Below, piece after piece: positions 11,658 to 20,026 of a stretch of 48,138 nucleotides of DNA. Numbering within the stretch: the stretch's first letter is position 1; every line of letters begins with the position of its first letter. Under the pieces are notes generated by a model that was not told the origin of the DNA, did not search any database, and saw nothing but the letters and a program-made list of their open reading frames with translations. Source of the DNA: a virus; IMG/VR virus record IMGVR_UViG_3300010885_041302, positions 1 to 48,138 of that record; one strand, 5' to 3'. The position numbers and the translations under genes were made by a program.

Positions 11658-12232
11658 TGTCAGCATTTGATTGTTATAAAGAATACCTTGCACTGAAAAA
11701 TCATTTTACTAAACCATCATATGATTATTTTAAATACAATGGTAAAAGCAAACTGTCATACGATAAGTTTGATACTCGTTCTGATAAATTATTTTTCCAA
11801 AAAATAGCCAAACATCCAGATCCTAAAAACTTTCTTATTGCCAATCTAATCAAAAACGAAAAAGCATGGATTAGAGATATTGCTTATAGCGAAGAAGCAA
11901 ATAAAGTTTATCAGGAATGGTCTAAACGTATTCAGTCTTTAACTTATGTTGTAAAAAATGATTTGGGTCATCTTCTTACTGATTTTAATAGTAACTTTAT
12001 TGCCACCACTGGCTCGCATCCTCATATTATTAAGTTGTATCTTAGTAATACTATATGCCTCGAAACTCTTATTGTTCTTTCTGATCTTGTCAATTGTTTA
12101 AGTTATTGGGATAAAAATATGGAGTACGATCCATTGTGGGAACAGCTTTCAAATAAGATAAAGAAATACAAGCCATTTATTAACTATGATAAAGCAAAGA
12201 TGTCTAAAACAGTGCTTGACTTTTATGCTTGA
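11657..12232 (+). CDS. 59: gp59-like helicase loader
   Basis: The product (191 residues from ATG 11657; T4 gp59 is 217) has FDCYKEYLALKNHF, YDYFKYNGK, SDKLFFQKIAK and FLIANLIKNEKAWIRDI. The order and spacing match T4 gp59 (YKLYLMIKQH, YDVIKYN, DKYFFQKLSEK, ISNLVANQDAWIGDI). gp59 loads the gp41 helicase on forked DNA coated by gp32. ATG 11654 or 11657 are both possible. It is directly upstream of gene 32, as in T4. Confidence 0.88.
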   Translation: MSAFDCYKEYLALKNHFTKPSYDYFKYNGKSKLSYDKFDTRSDKLFFQKIAKHPDPKNFLIANLIKNEKAWIRDIAYSEEANKVYQEWSKRIQSLTYVVKNDLGHLLTDFNSNFIATTGSHPHIIKLYLSNTICLETLIVLSDLVNCLSYWDKNMEYDPLWEQLSNKIKKYKPFINYDKAKMSKTVLDFYA

Positions 12233-12249
12233 TTATAGTAATATAAATA
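12216..12249 (+). promoter_or_regulatory. Gene 32 promoters: sigma70-type plus late motif
   Basis: TTGACT (12216-12221), 17-bp spacer, TAATAT (12239-12244), overlapping TATAAATA (12242-12249). The same pairing of a TTGACT box and a TATAAATA motif is seen before the tmRNA. The -35 lies inside the 3' end of gene 59. Transcripts would start around 12251-12256. Confidence 0.65.
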
Positions 12250-12250
12250 A

Positions 12251-12275
12251 AGTTGAGCGATTATACAGCTCAACT
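12251..12275 (+). promoter_or_regulatory. Gene 32 5'-leader hairpin
   Basis: AGTTGAGC (12251-12258) pairs perfectly with GCTCAACT (12268-12275) across a 9-base loop, giving an 8-bp stem at or near the 5' end of the gene 32 mRNA. T4 gene 32 mRNA carries a 5' structure used for autogenous control and stability; this hairpin could play the same part. No T-run follows, so it is unlikely to be a terminator. Confidence 0.6.
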
Positions 12276-12318
12276 AATACTACAAATACAATCAATATTA
12301 ACAATACGGAGAATACAT

Positions 12319-13251
12319 ATGAACTTCAATGAACTCAAGAAGAACTCAGGTCGTGCAGCACTCGATAAGCTCAATGCTGAATTGACAAAGCTCTCAACTA
12401 ACCAAGGTAGCGATAAGAAGAACGACGATCGCTTTTGGTATCCTAACGTGGATAAGGCTGGCAATGGCTATGCTGTTATCCGTTTCCTCCCAGCACCGAC
12501 TGGTGAAGATGTTCCTTTCATTCGCATGTTTGAACACGGTTTCAAAGGTCCAACTGGCTCTTGGTATATCGAGAACTCATTGACTACTATCGGTAAGGTA
12601 GATCCTGTCGGTGAATTAAATACACAACTTTGGAACTCTGGTCTTGAATCAGATAAGGAAGTTGCTCGTACCCAAAAGCGTAAGCTGAACTTTATCTCTA
12701 ATGTCTACGTTATTACGGATCAACAAAATCCTGAAAACGAAGGTAAGGTATTCTTGTTCCGTTATGGCAAGAAGATCTGGGATAAGCTCAATGATCTTAT
12801 GAACCCACAGTTCCCAGGAGAAAAGCCAACCAACCCATTCGATCTTTGGGAAGGTGCTAATCTTAAGGTGAAGATTCGTAACGTCGATGGTTATCGCAAC
12901 TATGACCGTTCTGAGTTTTCGGCATCTGGTCCACTGTTTGATGATGATTCGGAAATGGAAGCAGTTTGGAAGAAAGAGCATTCGCTTCAAGACTTCCTTG
13001 CACCTTCTAACTTCAAGTCTTATGATGAACTGAAGGCGAAGCTGAACAAGGTTCTTGGTCTTGATAATTCTACACTCGGTAAGACTCCAGCCGCTGCACG
13101 TGCTACTGCTGTTTCTGTCGATGAGGATGATGCACCTTGGAACGAGACTCCTGCTCCTACAATCAAGTCAAAGCCAGCACCAGTTATGGCTGCTGACGAT
13201 GACGATGATGATAGCTTGGAGTTTTTCAATAAGTTAGCTGCACGTGCTTAA
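12319..13251 (+). CDS. 32: gp32-like single-stranded DNA-binding protein
   Basis: The 310-residue protein aligns with T4 gp32 (301 residues). Shared blocks are WYPNVDKAGNGYAVIRFLP, HGFKGPTGSWYIEN, NEGKVFLFRYGKKIWDKL, DLWEGANLKVKI, and an acidic tail (ADDDDDD, residues ~290-300). gp32 coats ssDNA in replication and recombination. The T4 zinc site (His64, Cys77, Cys87, Cys90) is not conserved: the His is at 73, but the protein has no cysteine at all. ATG 12319 has CGGAG at 12308-12312. It ends immediately beside the convergent minus-strand gene. Confidence 0.95.
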   Translation: MNFNELKKNSGRAALDKLNAELTKLSTNQGSDKKNDDRFWYPNVDKAGNGYAVIRFLPAPTGEDVPFIRMFEHGFKGPTGSWYIENSLTTIGKVDPVGELNTQLWNSGLESDKEVARTQKRKLNFISNVYVITDQQNPENEGKVFLFRYGKKIWDKLNDLMNPQFPGEKPTNPFDLWEGANLKVKIRNVDGYRNYDRSEFSASGPLFDDDSEMEAVWKKEHSLQDFLAPSNFKSYDELKAKLNKVLGLDNSTLGKTPAAARATAVSVDEDDAPWNETPAPTIKSKPAPVMAADDDDDDSLEFFNKLAARA

Positions 13252-16200
13252 TTAAGCAGCAAAAGCATGTTTAAATAGTTCTTTAAGATCAGCTTCAGGA
13301 GCTCCTACCTTACCTGCATCTTTCGTACTGTTTAACTTGCTATTATCTGCAACTGGTCCTCCGCTAGTATTAGTTCCACCTCCGCCTTGGGATGTACTTG
13401 ATCCTGATGGTTTCGCTGGAGCCGATACTGCCGGAGGATTTGTTGCAACTGAAGCATTATTTAATGCAGCTGCATCTTTTGAAGGCGAGGCATCAGCCAT
13501 CATTGCTGGAGGAGCTCCACCACCACCTGCTCCAGTATCGATAGTATCATTTTTAGCAGTAGCGTCTTTTTTATTTCCGCCACCGCTATCACCGCCAGTA
13601 GCTGCACTTCCTTGAACTTCTCCTGGAGCAACAGACCCTAAAGAGCCACGTGCGACATCAAAAGAACCTTGTTCGCCTTTAGCTGCAGAAAAATGCATAG
13701 GATCTTTTACAGATTTCCAATTCATTCCCCAACCAAGACCGTTTTTCGCTGCTAATGCTCCAGTTTCTGGAGGCAAATCGGTTTTTGTAGATTTATTTGG
13801 ATTAGATCCTGGATTAATGTCAATAGCTGCTCCCATAGCATGGTAGCTTTTAACTTTTGGGTTATTAACATTCGCTCTATCGGCATATCCACCGATACTA
13901 TTAATCTTATAACCTGTAGCTTCTAAATCATCGATAAATCCTTGGAAGTTTTTGGCATATGGTGCCGCAACTTGAGCTGATTTACCACTTTTTGTTTTAA
14001 TACTTGCAAGTTGTGGTTTATCTACAGGAGAAAGCCCACCTTCTTTTTTATCAGAACCTGCTTTAGATGGTCTTGGTGTAAATCCTCCACCACCTCCTGG
14101 AGCAGAAGTTTCTGTTTTAACTTTTTCTTTTGCTTGAGATAATGCAGTTTGTGCTCTTTCAGCTTGTTGTAACGAAGAAGCACCTGCATTTTCAGCAGTA
14201 ACTTTTGGCATTTGTGGAAGCACTGCAGGAGGAGGAGCTCCAATTTCAGGAGCAGCTCCTGCAGCAGAGGGAGCAGCTTCTGCTTGTTGACGAGCAGCTG
14301 CAGTTCCAGGAGCAGCTGTTACTTTTTTCTTTTCTGGTCCAAGGAGAGGAGATATAGATGACTCGAACTCGTTTAATAATTCGTCTTCGTATCCAAGTTG
14401 TTCAGCAGCAGCTTTTATAGCTTCTTCATTACTCAAACCAGCAGCTACGTATTTTCTAGCTAATGCAAGACCTTCTTGAATGTCATCATTATCAAGCATC
14501 TGATTATCATTTACAGCTTCTGGTGGTTGTGTTGCACTTGCTGCTGGTTTAGATATTGGAGTTGCTTGTTTTATTTTATCAGGTTCTTTAGCTACTGGTG
14601 CTGCATTTGTAGCATCTGGTGTTGTTGCTGGTTCTTTAGATACAGGTGCTGCATCTTGTTGCGTAGATGTGGTGTCTTTTTTTAGTTCTTGTAAACTTTT
14701 AACTGGTTCTAGTTTACCTTCACCAAATTGTTTTCTCATCGATGATACAGAAGAGACATTCCCTGTCTCTTTTTTACCACTCAATTTTGAAGTTATAATG
14801 TCTTTATAGTTTGCTTCTAGAGAAGCTGCGTCTCCCGTAATTTTTTCATATGATTTTAAACTATAACTTCCATCTTTACCAACTTGTATATTCGATGAAC
14901 CGCCAACTTCTATACCGATTTTTTTAAGATCATCGACGGTATATCCATTATTAAGTAAGTAATTTACTTTATCAATCTGCGCATTTTTAAGTGGATCTCG
15001 TTTATCACCAAAATCATCTTTTTCTACTGGTCCGACACCGATAGCCGATCTTTGAGCTTCATCTTTTAATTTATCAATTTTTGTTTCTGAATTGCCAACT
15101 TTGTTTTGAAGCTCCTGGGACTGTTTTTCTAATTCAGGGTTTTTATATCTTGTTCTTTCTGAAAGAGCTGCGTCTTCATATGTTTCAGTCTCAGCACCAG
15201 CTTTCTTTTGTTCTTCTTCAAAAGCTTTAAAAGCTGCGTCGGCTTCTTCTTTTCTTTTCTGTTCGTCAGCGTAGTCTTTTTTAATTTCATCTAGTGATCT
15301 ATTGCCTTTCACCGATGGTGTAGCTGGTTCTTTAGATACTGGTGCTGCGCTCTGTTGATCTTTTTTATCTTTTAATTCTTTAGCTATTTTTAGCGCACCG
15401 CTTAGACGTTTTTTTTCTTCTGATCCACCAAAAAAAGAACCTATTGAGGAAGTTATAGAACCTAAAAATGATGTTTCTTTTTGTTCTGGTGCGGGTATTT
15501 TTTCTGCTTGTTGACGAGCTGATGCGCTACCTTCACCTTTAACTTCATTATATGCTTTTTCTAAAGCATCAGCCATATTATTATGAGCACTATTATATTC
15601 TTCCTCTGACATTTTTACGCCAGCAGGTATCCATGAGCTCATAATAATGTCAGACCATTGCGAACCTGAAAAATTAACTATTGCATCATTAACTTCTTTG
15701 AATTTTAAATTCGAATTTTTCTTTAATTGACTTCTAACTTGAGATTTATACCAATCAATAGCTTTCTTTTGAGTTTCATTTAATGTTTTATTAATACCAC
15801 TGGTTGGTTTATCTGTTAATTTTTTAGTTGAATCTTTTATAGCAGCTGCTTTGTCAGTTTCTGGTTTTTTATTTCCAAAAAAACTTTTATACGCTTGTAC
15901 GCCAAGTTCTGCACCACCAGCCGAACCAGCTGTTTCTCCAACAAAAGCTCCAACTGGTCCACCAACCAACCCACCGCCGAAAGCACCAGCAGTTCTACCT
16001 ACTAAAGAACCAGCACCAGCAGCAAGTCCTTGGCCAATACTTCCAGAATTATATCCTTCAATTCCACCTATTGCTATATCACCGAGGAATGGTATAGCTC
16101 TGGCTGCACCTAATGCATATTTACCAGCAGTTTTTAAAATACCTTTTTCAGCGGCATTTCCAGCCGCTGAAGGTCCTGTTTTTGGAAGATTTAATTTTTC

Positions 16201-16845
16201 TTGTTCAGCATTAGATAGCCATTGGCCACCACCGCGACCTTTTTCAGTATCGCGCCATCTATTAGCTTTTTCGTCATATTTGTATCGTTCTTCGCTTACT
16301 TTAGGTTTTTCACCACCTTTAAATTCTTCACCGTTTGGTTTACTGCCGCCTTTTTTGAACCATGATGATGGATCAAACAGATTAAATCCGCCTCCGCCGC
16401 CACCGCCACCACCAAAATCTTTATCGTTAATTTTTTTTAATATTTTTGTTATTTCAATAAGTTCGCGAAGACTCTTGTTACCAGTATCTCTCATTTCAGA
16501 GAGTAACTGATTAGATGCATCTATTTTCGTAACTTGATCTTCAATATTAGCATTAACTTCTGCTAAATCATTTTTATTTTCTAATACAATTTTTTGAAGT
16601 TTTTCATTATTTTCTTTTATAACTTTTTCTAAAAACGGCGATAGTCCTTTAATAATGCCACTACTTATTTCAGAAGCTAACTGTTTGTTAGTTTTTTCTT
16701 GTTTAGTCGAATCTTCATTTTTTGATTTTTTAATTTCTGACAAAGCTTCTGCTGCTACTTTTGCTGCTTCAGAAGCTCTTTTACCACCTTCATTTTTTTC
16801 TATAATTGTTTTTAATATATCTGAATTATCTTTATCTTTAGCCAT
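13252..16845 (-). CDS. Tape-measure-like protein with C-terminal M15 peptidase domain (1197 aa)
   Basis: Residues ~1-145 are charged coiled coil, then a poly-Gly linker. A Gly/Ala-rich hydrophobic region (about 235-320; e.g. AIPFLGDIAIGG, FGGGLVGGPVGAF) precedes long Lys/Glu/Ala-rich helices. The C-terminal part (~950-1060) has the M15 D-Ala-D-Ala peptidase zinc signature: HAMGAAID with His1002 and Asp1009, then DPMHFS with His1051. Long helical region plus membrane-like segments fits a tape measure or hub protein that cuts peptidoglycan during entry. The position after gp26 and gp51 fits (T4: 51-27-28-29). A plain structural lysin is an alternative. It overlaps the holin-like gene by one base. 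Confidence 0.65.
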   Translation of the reverse strand: MAKDKDNSDILKTIIEKNEGGKRASEAAKVAAEALSEIKKSKNEDSTKQEKTNKQLASEISSGIIKGLSPFLEKVIKENNEKLQKIVLENKNDLAEVNANIEDQVTKIDASNQLLSEMRDTGNKSLRELIEITKILKKINDKDFGGGGGGGGGFNLFDPSSWFKKGGSKPNGEEFKGGEKPKVSEERYKYDEKANRWRDTEKGRGGGQWLSNAEQEKLNLPKTGPSAAGNAAEKGILKTAGKYALGAARAIPFLGDIAIGGIEGYNSGSIGQGLAAGAGSLVGRTAGAFGGGLVGGPVGAFVGETAGSAGGAELGVQAYKSFFGNKKPETDKAAAIKDSTKKLTDKPTSGINKTLNETQKKAIDWYKSQVRSQLKKNSNLKFKEVNDAIVNFSGSQWSDIIMSSWIPAGVKMSEEEYNSAHNNMADALEKAYNEVKGEGSASARQQAEKIPAPEQKETSFLGSITSSIGSFFGGSEEKKRLSGALKIAKELKDKKDQQSAAPVSKEPATPSVKGNRSLDEIKKDYADEQKRKEEADAAFKAFEEEQKKAGAETETYEDAALSERTRYKNPELEKQSQELQNKVGNSETKIDKLKDEAQRSAIGVGPVEKDDFGDKRDPLKNAQIDKVNYLLNNGYTVDDLKKIGIEVGGSSNIQVGKDGSYSLKSYEKITGDAASLEANYKDIITSKLSGKKETGNVSSVSSMRKQFGEGKLEPVKSLQELKKDTTSTQQDAAPVSKEPATTPDATNAAPVAKEPDKIKQATPISKPAASATQPPEAVNDNQMLDNDDIQEGLALARKYVAAGLSNEEAIKAAAEQLGYEDELLNEFESSISPLLGPEKKKVTAAPGTAAARQQAEAAPSAAGAAPEIGAPPPAVLPQMPKVTAENAGASSLQQAERAQTALSQAKEKVKTETSAPGGGGGFTPRPSKAGSDKKEGGLSPVDKPQLASIKTKSGKSAQVAAPYAKNFQGFIDDLEATGYKINSIGGYADRANVNNPKVKSYHAMGAAIDINPGSNPNKSTKTDLPPETGALAAKNGLGWGMNWKSVKDPMHFSAAKGEQGSFDVARGSLGSVAPGEVQGSAATGGDSGGGNKKDATAKNDTIDTGAGGGGAPPAMMADASPSKDAAALNNASVATNPPAVSAPAKPSGSSTSQGGGGTNTSGGPVADNSKLNSTKDAGKVGAPEADLKELFKHAFAA

Positions 16846-17357
16846 CAGTTGCTACCTACTTTTGCTAATTTTTCTTGTCCTCTTGTCCATGCCGAAACGC
16901 CAAGAATACCACCAAATGCAAGATGAATGAGACCGCCATTGGATAATGTTAAAGATACCCATGGCGTATATGTAAATTGAACTCCCAATCCTTTATAAAT
17001 TACTGGAAGAAATATTGTTAACATTGGAAATCCAACGAAATCCATAAAACAAATAATCATATAGAGCCAGCCCATTGCTGGTCTCCAATATGCCTTTACC
17101 CAATGCTCTTCTTCTTGTTTTAACTGTTCTTCGATAATTTGTTTATCAATAGAAGTTTGCGCAAGACCGACAGAAGCCTGTGCTTGAGCTTGTGCAGTGG
17201 CTAACTGCATCGTTTGTACATTTTGTGAATTATTATTGTTTGTTGAATTATTGTTATTGTCTATAATAACGACAGAAGGTTGTGCAACAGGTGTAGGTAT
17301 TTGTGCTACTGGATCAGGAGCATTATCGTCAGTTGTTGTATTACTAAATTTAGCCAT
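16845..17357 (-). CDS. Holin-like 3TM-family membrane protein (170 aa)
   Basis: Residues 1-80 are low-complexity (Asn-run at 34-43, Gln/Ala-rich) and helical. Then follow WRPAMGW (91-97), hydrophobic segments ~95-120 and 140-156, and GVSAWTRGQEK (153-163). The WRP motif, the GGL-x-H-x-AFGGILG segment and the AWTRGQEK end resemble the 3TM holin family first noted in gene-transfer agents (PF11351). Holins make the membrane lesions that trigger lysis. Its location inside a tail operon is unusual for a lysis gene, so a structural membrane role is possible. It overlaps gene 51 by eight bases and the large downstream gene by one. Confidence 0.65.
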   Translation of the reverse strand: MAKFSNTTTDDNAPDPVAQIPTPVAQPSVVIIDNNNNSTNNNNSQNVQTMQLATAQAQAQASVGLAQTSIDKQIIEEQLKQEEEHWVKAYWRPAMGWLYMIICFMDFVGFPMLTIFLPVIYKGLGVQFTYTPWVSLTLSNGGLIHLAFGGILGVSAWTRGQEKLAKVGSN

Positions 17358-17526
17358 CCTGTTGTCTCATTTTTTCTTCTCTATCTCTAAGATAGTTCAT
17401 TAATAATTCATAATAAGTATCTCTTTCAAAAGGTATTAAATTTTCTAATTCTGATATAGAATATTTATGGTGTTGAGCCATTGAAAAAATCATAGTATAA
17501 TAATTTACTAGATTATTATGACTCAT
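17350..17526 (-). CDS. 51: gp51-like baseplate hub assembly protein (58 aa)
   Basis: A 58-codon frame begins at ATG 17526 (complement) and ends at TAA 17350. The core YSISELENLIPFERDTYY followed by ELLMNYL matches the short gp51-type sequence of T4-like phages (pattern SELENL-PFER-x-Y-x-LLMNYL). In T4, gp51 acts catalytically in hub assembly and is not retained in the virion. It overlaps the gp26-like stop by four bases (ATGA) and the next start by eight, so it is firmly built into the operon. Its small size makes it easy to miss. Confidence 0.8.
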   Translation of the reverse strand: MSHNNLVNYYTMIFSMAQHHKYSISELENLIPFERDTYYELLMNYLRDREEKMRQQDG

Positions 17527-18230
17527 CGTAAAGTAAAAAAATCAGATAACGAATTTAATTCAACAGTTCTTTTATTTTTAAGACTGTTAGTATATTCTAT
17601 TTTGTAATTTAATTTTGGTTGATTTTCCAGAAAATTTCTGATACTAACGAAAGTTTTTACATCAAGATTATCAAAAAATTCTAATAATTCTTCTTTTTTA
17701 TAATTTTTACAATCATACATTTCTTCGCCATCATAAATTTTATCCATACAACTTGTTGCAAGATTAAAAAAAGCATCATCCCCAGAGTTTAAAAATTCTT
17801 TGTCGTCATACAATGAAGCAGTTGGATACCCCATCAATATTCCACTTGTATCGCCAATTTTAATATTGTTTTCTACTTTTTCTGGAAAAATAACTTTAAC
17901 ATCATTTAAATTAATTTCAAAATTGTATTGTTGTTTGTCTTCGTTATCGATATATGAAACTTTAACAGTATCATCAACCGACACAGCTCTAATTTGAATA
18001 AAAAGATATTCTAAATCAAAAATAGTAATTTTATCAACATCAAATGTTTCATCAAGGCAACAGTTGTTTACGATCTGTTTAATAGAAGATAAGATATCTT
18101 CATCTTTTTCACTCATTTTAGCCATTAAAAGAATTTTTTCTTCTTTAACGAGAAAAGGTCTAAATTTTAATTTTAATTTAGTTGATGGTACTTCAAAATT
18201 AAAAATAGGAAATTTTATTTTAGGTAACAT
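17523..18230 (-). CDS. 26: gp26-like baseplate hub protein
   Basis: The 235-residue protein begins MLPKIKFPIFNFEVPST, followed by KLKFRPFLVKEEKILLMAK and IFDLEYLFIQIRAVSV. This matches the T4 gp26/base-plate family (PF12322; T4 gp26 is 208 residues), with the RPF-x-VKEEK and FDxEYLFIQIR signatures. It is required for assembly of the central hub. The start at 18230 is preferred over 18242 because GGAG (18240-18237, complement) lies six bases upstream. Gene 51 follows with a four-base overlap, as in related phages. Confidence 0.85.
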   Translation of the reverse strand: MLPKIKFPIFNFEVPSTKLKLKFRPFLVKEEKILLMAKMSEKDEDILSSIKQIVNNCCLDETFDVDKITIFDLEYLFIQIRAVSVDDTVKVSYIDNEDKQQYNFEINLNDVKVIFPEKVENNIKIGDTSGILMGYPTASLYDDKEFLNSGDDAFFNLATSCMDKIYDGEEMYDCKNYKKEELLEFFDNLDVKTFVSIRNFLENQPKLNYKIEYTNSLKNKRTVELNSLSDFFTLR

Positions 18231-18259
18231 TATATACTCCAATAGTTATAACAAAAATT

Positions 18260-18937
18260 TTAGTTGAAAGTTGTAGTTTTAGGATTAGTTGCATTTTGAT
18301 TGATGGTTTGAGAAAGAGATGGTGTTGCACTAGGTTTTTTTCTTTTACTTACGCCATCAATTTTCCAATCTGTAAATGCGAATCTAACATTAAATTTCAT
18401 TAACGTATTTTGATTGCTCCAATCTAATGGTGTTTCGCCAATTGAAGTTGGAAATGCTTCTCTTAAAGTATAAAGAGTAACAGAATCTCCTACACTATCA
18501 AAAACTTCAATATTAATATCGCTAGTATAATCATCTTTATAACCTAAGTCATAAGAAGGTGTATTATCTGTAAAATCAAAAATATAATTTAACCAAGCAT
18601 AAAAATATCGATAAATGTCTCCTTGTGCATCAGAAATAAAACTAACACTTATTTCTGAAAATAGTGCATTAAAAGCCATTTTTTGAACTGGACCGACGCC
18701 AAATCTAGAAATGTCTTCGGTTTGTATTTGAACTCCAGGAGTAGTAACTGATTCGGCTCTAAATTGAACAGTTCTTTCTGTTTCACCAGTAAAAAGAGAA
18801 TCTCCTGTTGCATTAACTACAGACTGTAACACTTTTTGGGGCGTAGGTATATAAATAGTAAATTTATTACTTTGTATAATTCCATATTTGTCTATATTCG
18901 ATAAAAAATTAGAAATATTAAATGAATTTACTGCCAT
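18260..18937 (-). CDS. Tail-tube-family protein, gp54/gp19-like
   Basis: The 225-residue protein has NKFTIYIPTP, RAESVTTPGVQIQTE, FNALFSEISVSFISDAQG, then LREAFPTSIGETPLDWS and LMKFNVRFAFTDWKID. This is the tail-tube fold pattern shared by gp19 and the tube initiator gp54. Its location in the hub cluster, next to gp26 and opposite gp48, favours gp54, the protein that nucleates tube assembly on the baseplate; T4 gp54 is longer (320). A major tube protein is not excluded. The ribosome site is weak, so coupling with the upstream gene is probable. Confidence 0.72.
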   Translation of the reverse strand: MAVNSFNISNFLSNIDKYGIIQSNKFTIYIPTPQKVLQSVVNATGDSLFTGETERTVQFRAESVTTPGVQIQTEDISRFGVGPVQKMAFNALFSEISVSFISDAQGDIYRYFYAWLNYIFDFTDNTPSYDLGYKDDYTSDINIEVFDSVGDSVTLYTLREAFPTSIGETPLDWSNQNTLMKFNVRFAFTDWKIDGVSKRKKPSATPSLSQTINQNATNPKTTTFN

Positions 18938-18940
18938 TTA

Positions 18941-19537
18941 TCATATAGCCTTTGCTGACTCTTTAAATACTTTTTGATTAGAAGCCTTTTCGAATCTTTC
19001 AGTTGGTAGTAATAATGCAGTATCCCAATATTTTGGTTCTACATATAAATATTGCCCACCAACGACATGATTCCAAAGATATCTTTTTACACAAGGTTTA
19101 AAATAACTGAATTGAGACGCACTATTCAAAATATTATATGAAATTTTAAGTTTAGTACTATCATCATATTTAGTGTTATTTGTAGTATCGTATAATTTAT
19201 TCATCAAACTCGAACGAAAATTTGGCGAAAGATAATGAAGATTAATTCCTAAAAAACCACCTTCATTGAATCCAATTGGAAACACTAAAGGAAAGGTATC
19301 GTAATATGGCAATTGTTTTTTTAATTTCGGATCATAAAAAAACATATACATCTTTCCAATTGACTTGATATCAAGTTTATCAACAACATTTTGTTTATCA
19401 TTCATTAATCTTTTTTTATTTACGGTCGATATAGATTGAGCAGCATTACGATACCAATTACGTGCGTTTTGAGTTTTATTTGGCGTTATACCTTCTGAAA
19501 CTCCTAAGTCTGCTATTGTTTGAAAAATGTATGCCAT
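18941..19537 (-). CDS. T4-like structural protein, possibly gp2-like (198 aa)
   Basis: The central block MYMFFYDPKLKKQLPYYDTF, then FPLVFPIGF and GGFLGINLHYLSP, is one I associate with a conserved protein of T4-like phages that sits beside the gp4 gene. In T4, gene 2 (DNA-end protector) is next to gene 4, which makes a gp2-like role plausible but not proven. The gene overlaps the gp4 stop by one base and precedes the tail-tube-family gene. No catalytic motif is seen. Confidence 0.6.
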   Translation of the reverse strand: MAYIFQTIADLGVSEGITPNKTQNARNWYRNAAQSISTVNKKRLMNDKQNVVDKLDIKSIGKMYMFFYDPKLKKQLPYYDTFPLVFPIGFNEGGFLGINLHYLSPNFRSSLMNKLYDTTNNTKYDDSTKLKISYNILNSASQFSYFKPCVKRYLWNHVVGGQYLYVEPKYWDTALLLPTERFEKASNQKVFKESAKAI

Positions 19538-19977
19538 TAAAAGTTAAGTCCTAATTCTTTTTCTGTTAATACGTGGAAAGTCCATTTACGATCGGAACAG
19601 TATGAAGCTGCAGCTTTCCATTTTGCATCATTTTTTCCCCAAGTAGCTACTTCATTAAGATATCTTCTTGTTATATTACTTTGTTTCTCTGGTGGTTTAG
19701 TTTGCGAATATGGTTTAATCTCAATCATTTTTGTTTCAACTAAACCTTGTTTATTTTTTATCTTTACAATAAAATCAGGAAAATAACGATGAATTTTGCC
19801 ATCAATAGGTGAACGATACGGAACAATAACTTCTTCCGATGACCATTTAATTACGTTTGGATCATCATCAAAACGCATCATACATACTAATTCCCATCTA
19901 GATCGATAAATAATTTTAGATGGGTTTCCGTCATATTTATTTGGGTTTTTGGGACGAAATGTTCCTTTGTAAGCCAT
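19537..19977 (-). CDS. 4: gp4-like head completion nuclease
   Basis: The 146-residue protein starts AYKGTFRPKNPNKYDGNP, followed by YRSRWEL (24-30), KWSSEEVIVPY, RYFPDFIV (Asp68) and EIKPYSQTKPP (Glu86, Lys88). It matches T4 gp4 almost block for block (YKPKNPQKY, YRSSWE, KWSSEEVIVPY, EIKP). The Asp and Glu-x-Lys form a PD-(D/E)xK-type core, and the family fold is TnsA-like. gp4/gp50 finishes packaged heads before tail joining. The ATG at 19977 is chosen over the in-frame GTG at 19989; GTGAG lies upstream. It is the first gene of the minus-strand operon. Confidence 0.92.
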   Translation of the reverse strand: MAYKGTFRPKNPNKYDGNPSKIIYRSRWELVCMMRFDDDPNVIKWSSEEVIVPYRSPIDGKIHRYFPDFIVKIKNKQGLVETKMIEIKPYSQTKPPEKQSNITRRYLNEVATWGKNDAKWKAAASYCSDRKWTFHVLTEKELGLNF

Positions 19978-20007
19978 ACAAATTCTCACTAAATAATAAT
20001 AATAAAG

Positions 20008-20015
20008 TATTTATA
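20008..20015 (-). promoter_or_regulatory. T4-type late promoter, minus strand
   Basis: The complement reads TATAAATA at 20015-20008, an exact T4 late-promoter -10. Transcription would start near 20000 and enter the gp4-gp2-tube-26-51-holin-tape operon. The same 37-bp gap must also supply plus-strand transcription of gp48. CTAAATA at 19989-19995 is a weaker plus-strand candidate. Confidence 0.7.
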
Positions 20016-20026
20016 AGGAAATAAAA

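Noticed and set aside
15851-16510. Plus-strand 219-codon frame opposite the tape-measure-like gene
   Set aside because: Pro/Ser-rich shadow of the Gly/Ala-rich antisense coding strand; no ribosome site and no recognisable protein.
18834-19060. Plus-strand TATAAATA matches within the minus-strand operon
   Set aside because: They are antisense to coding genes and no plus-strand gene follows.
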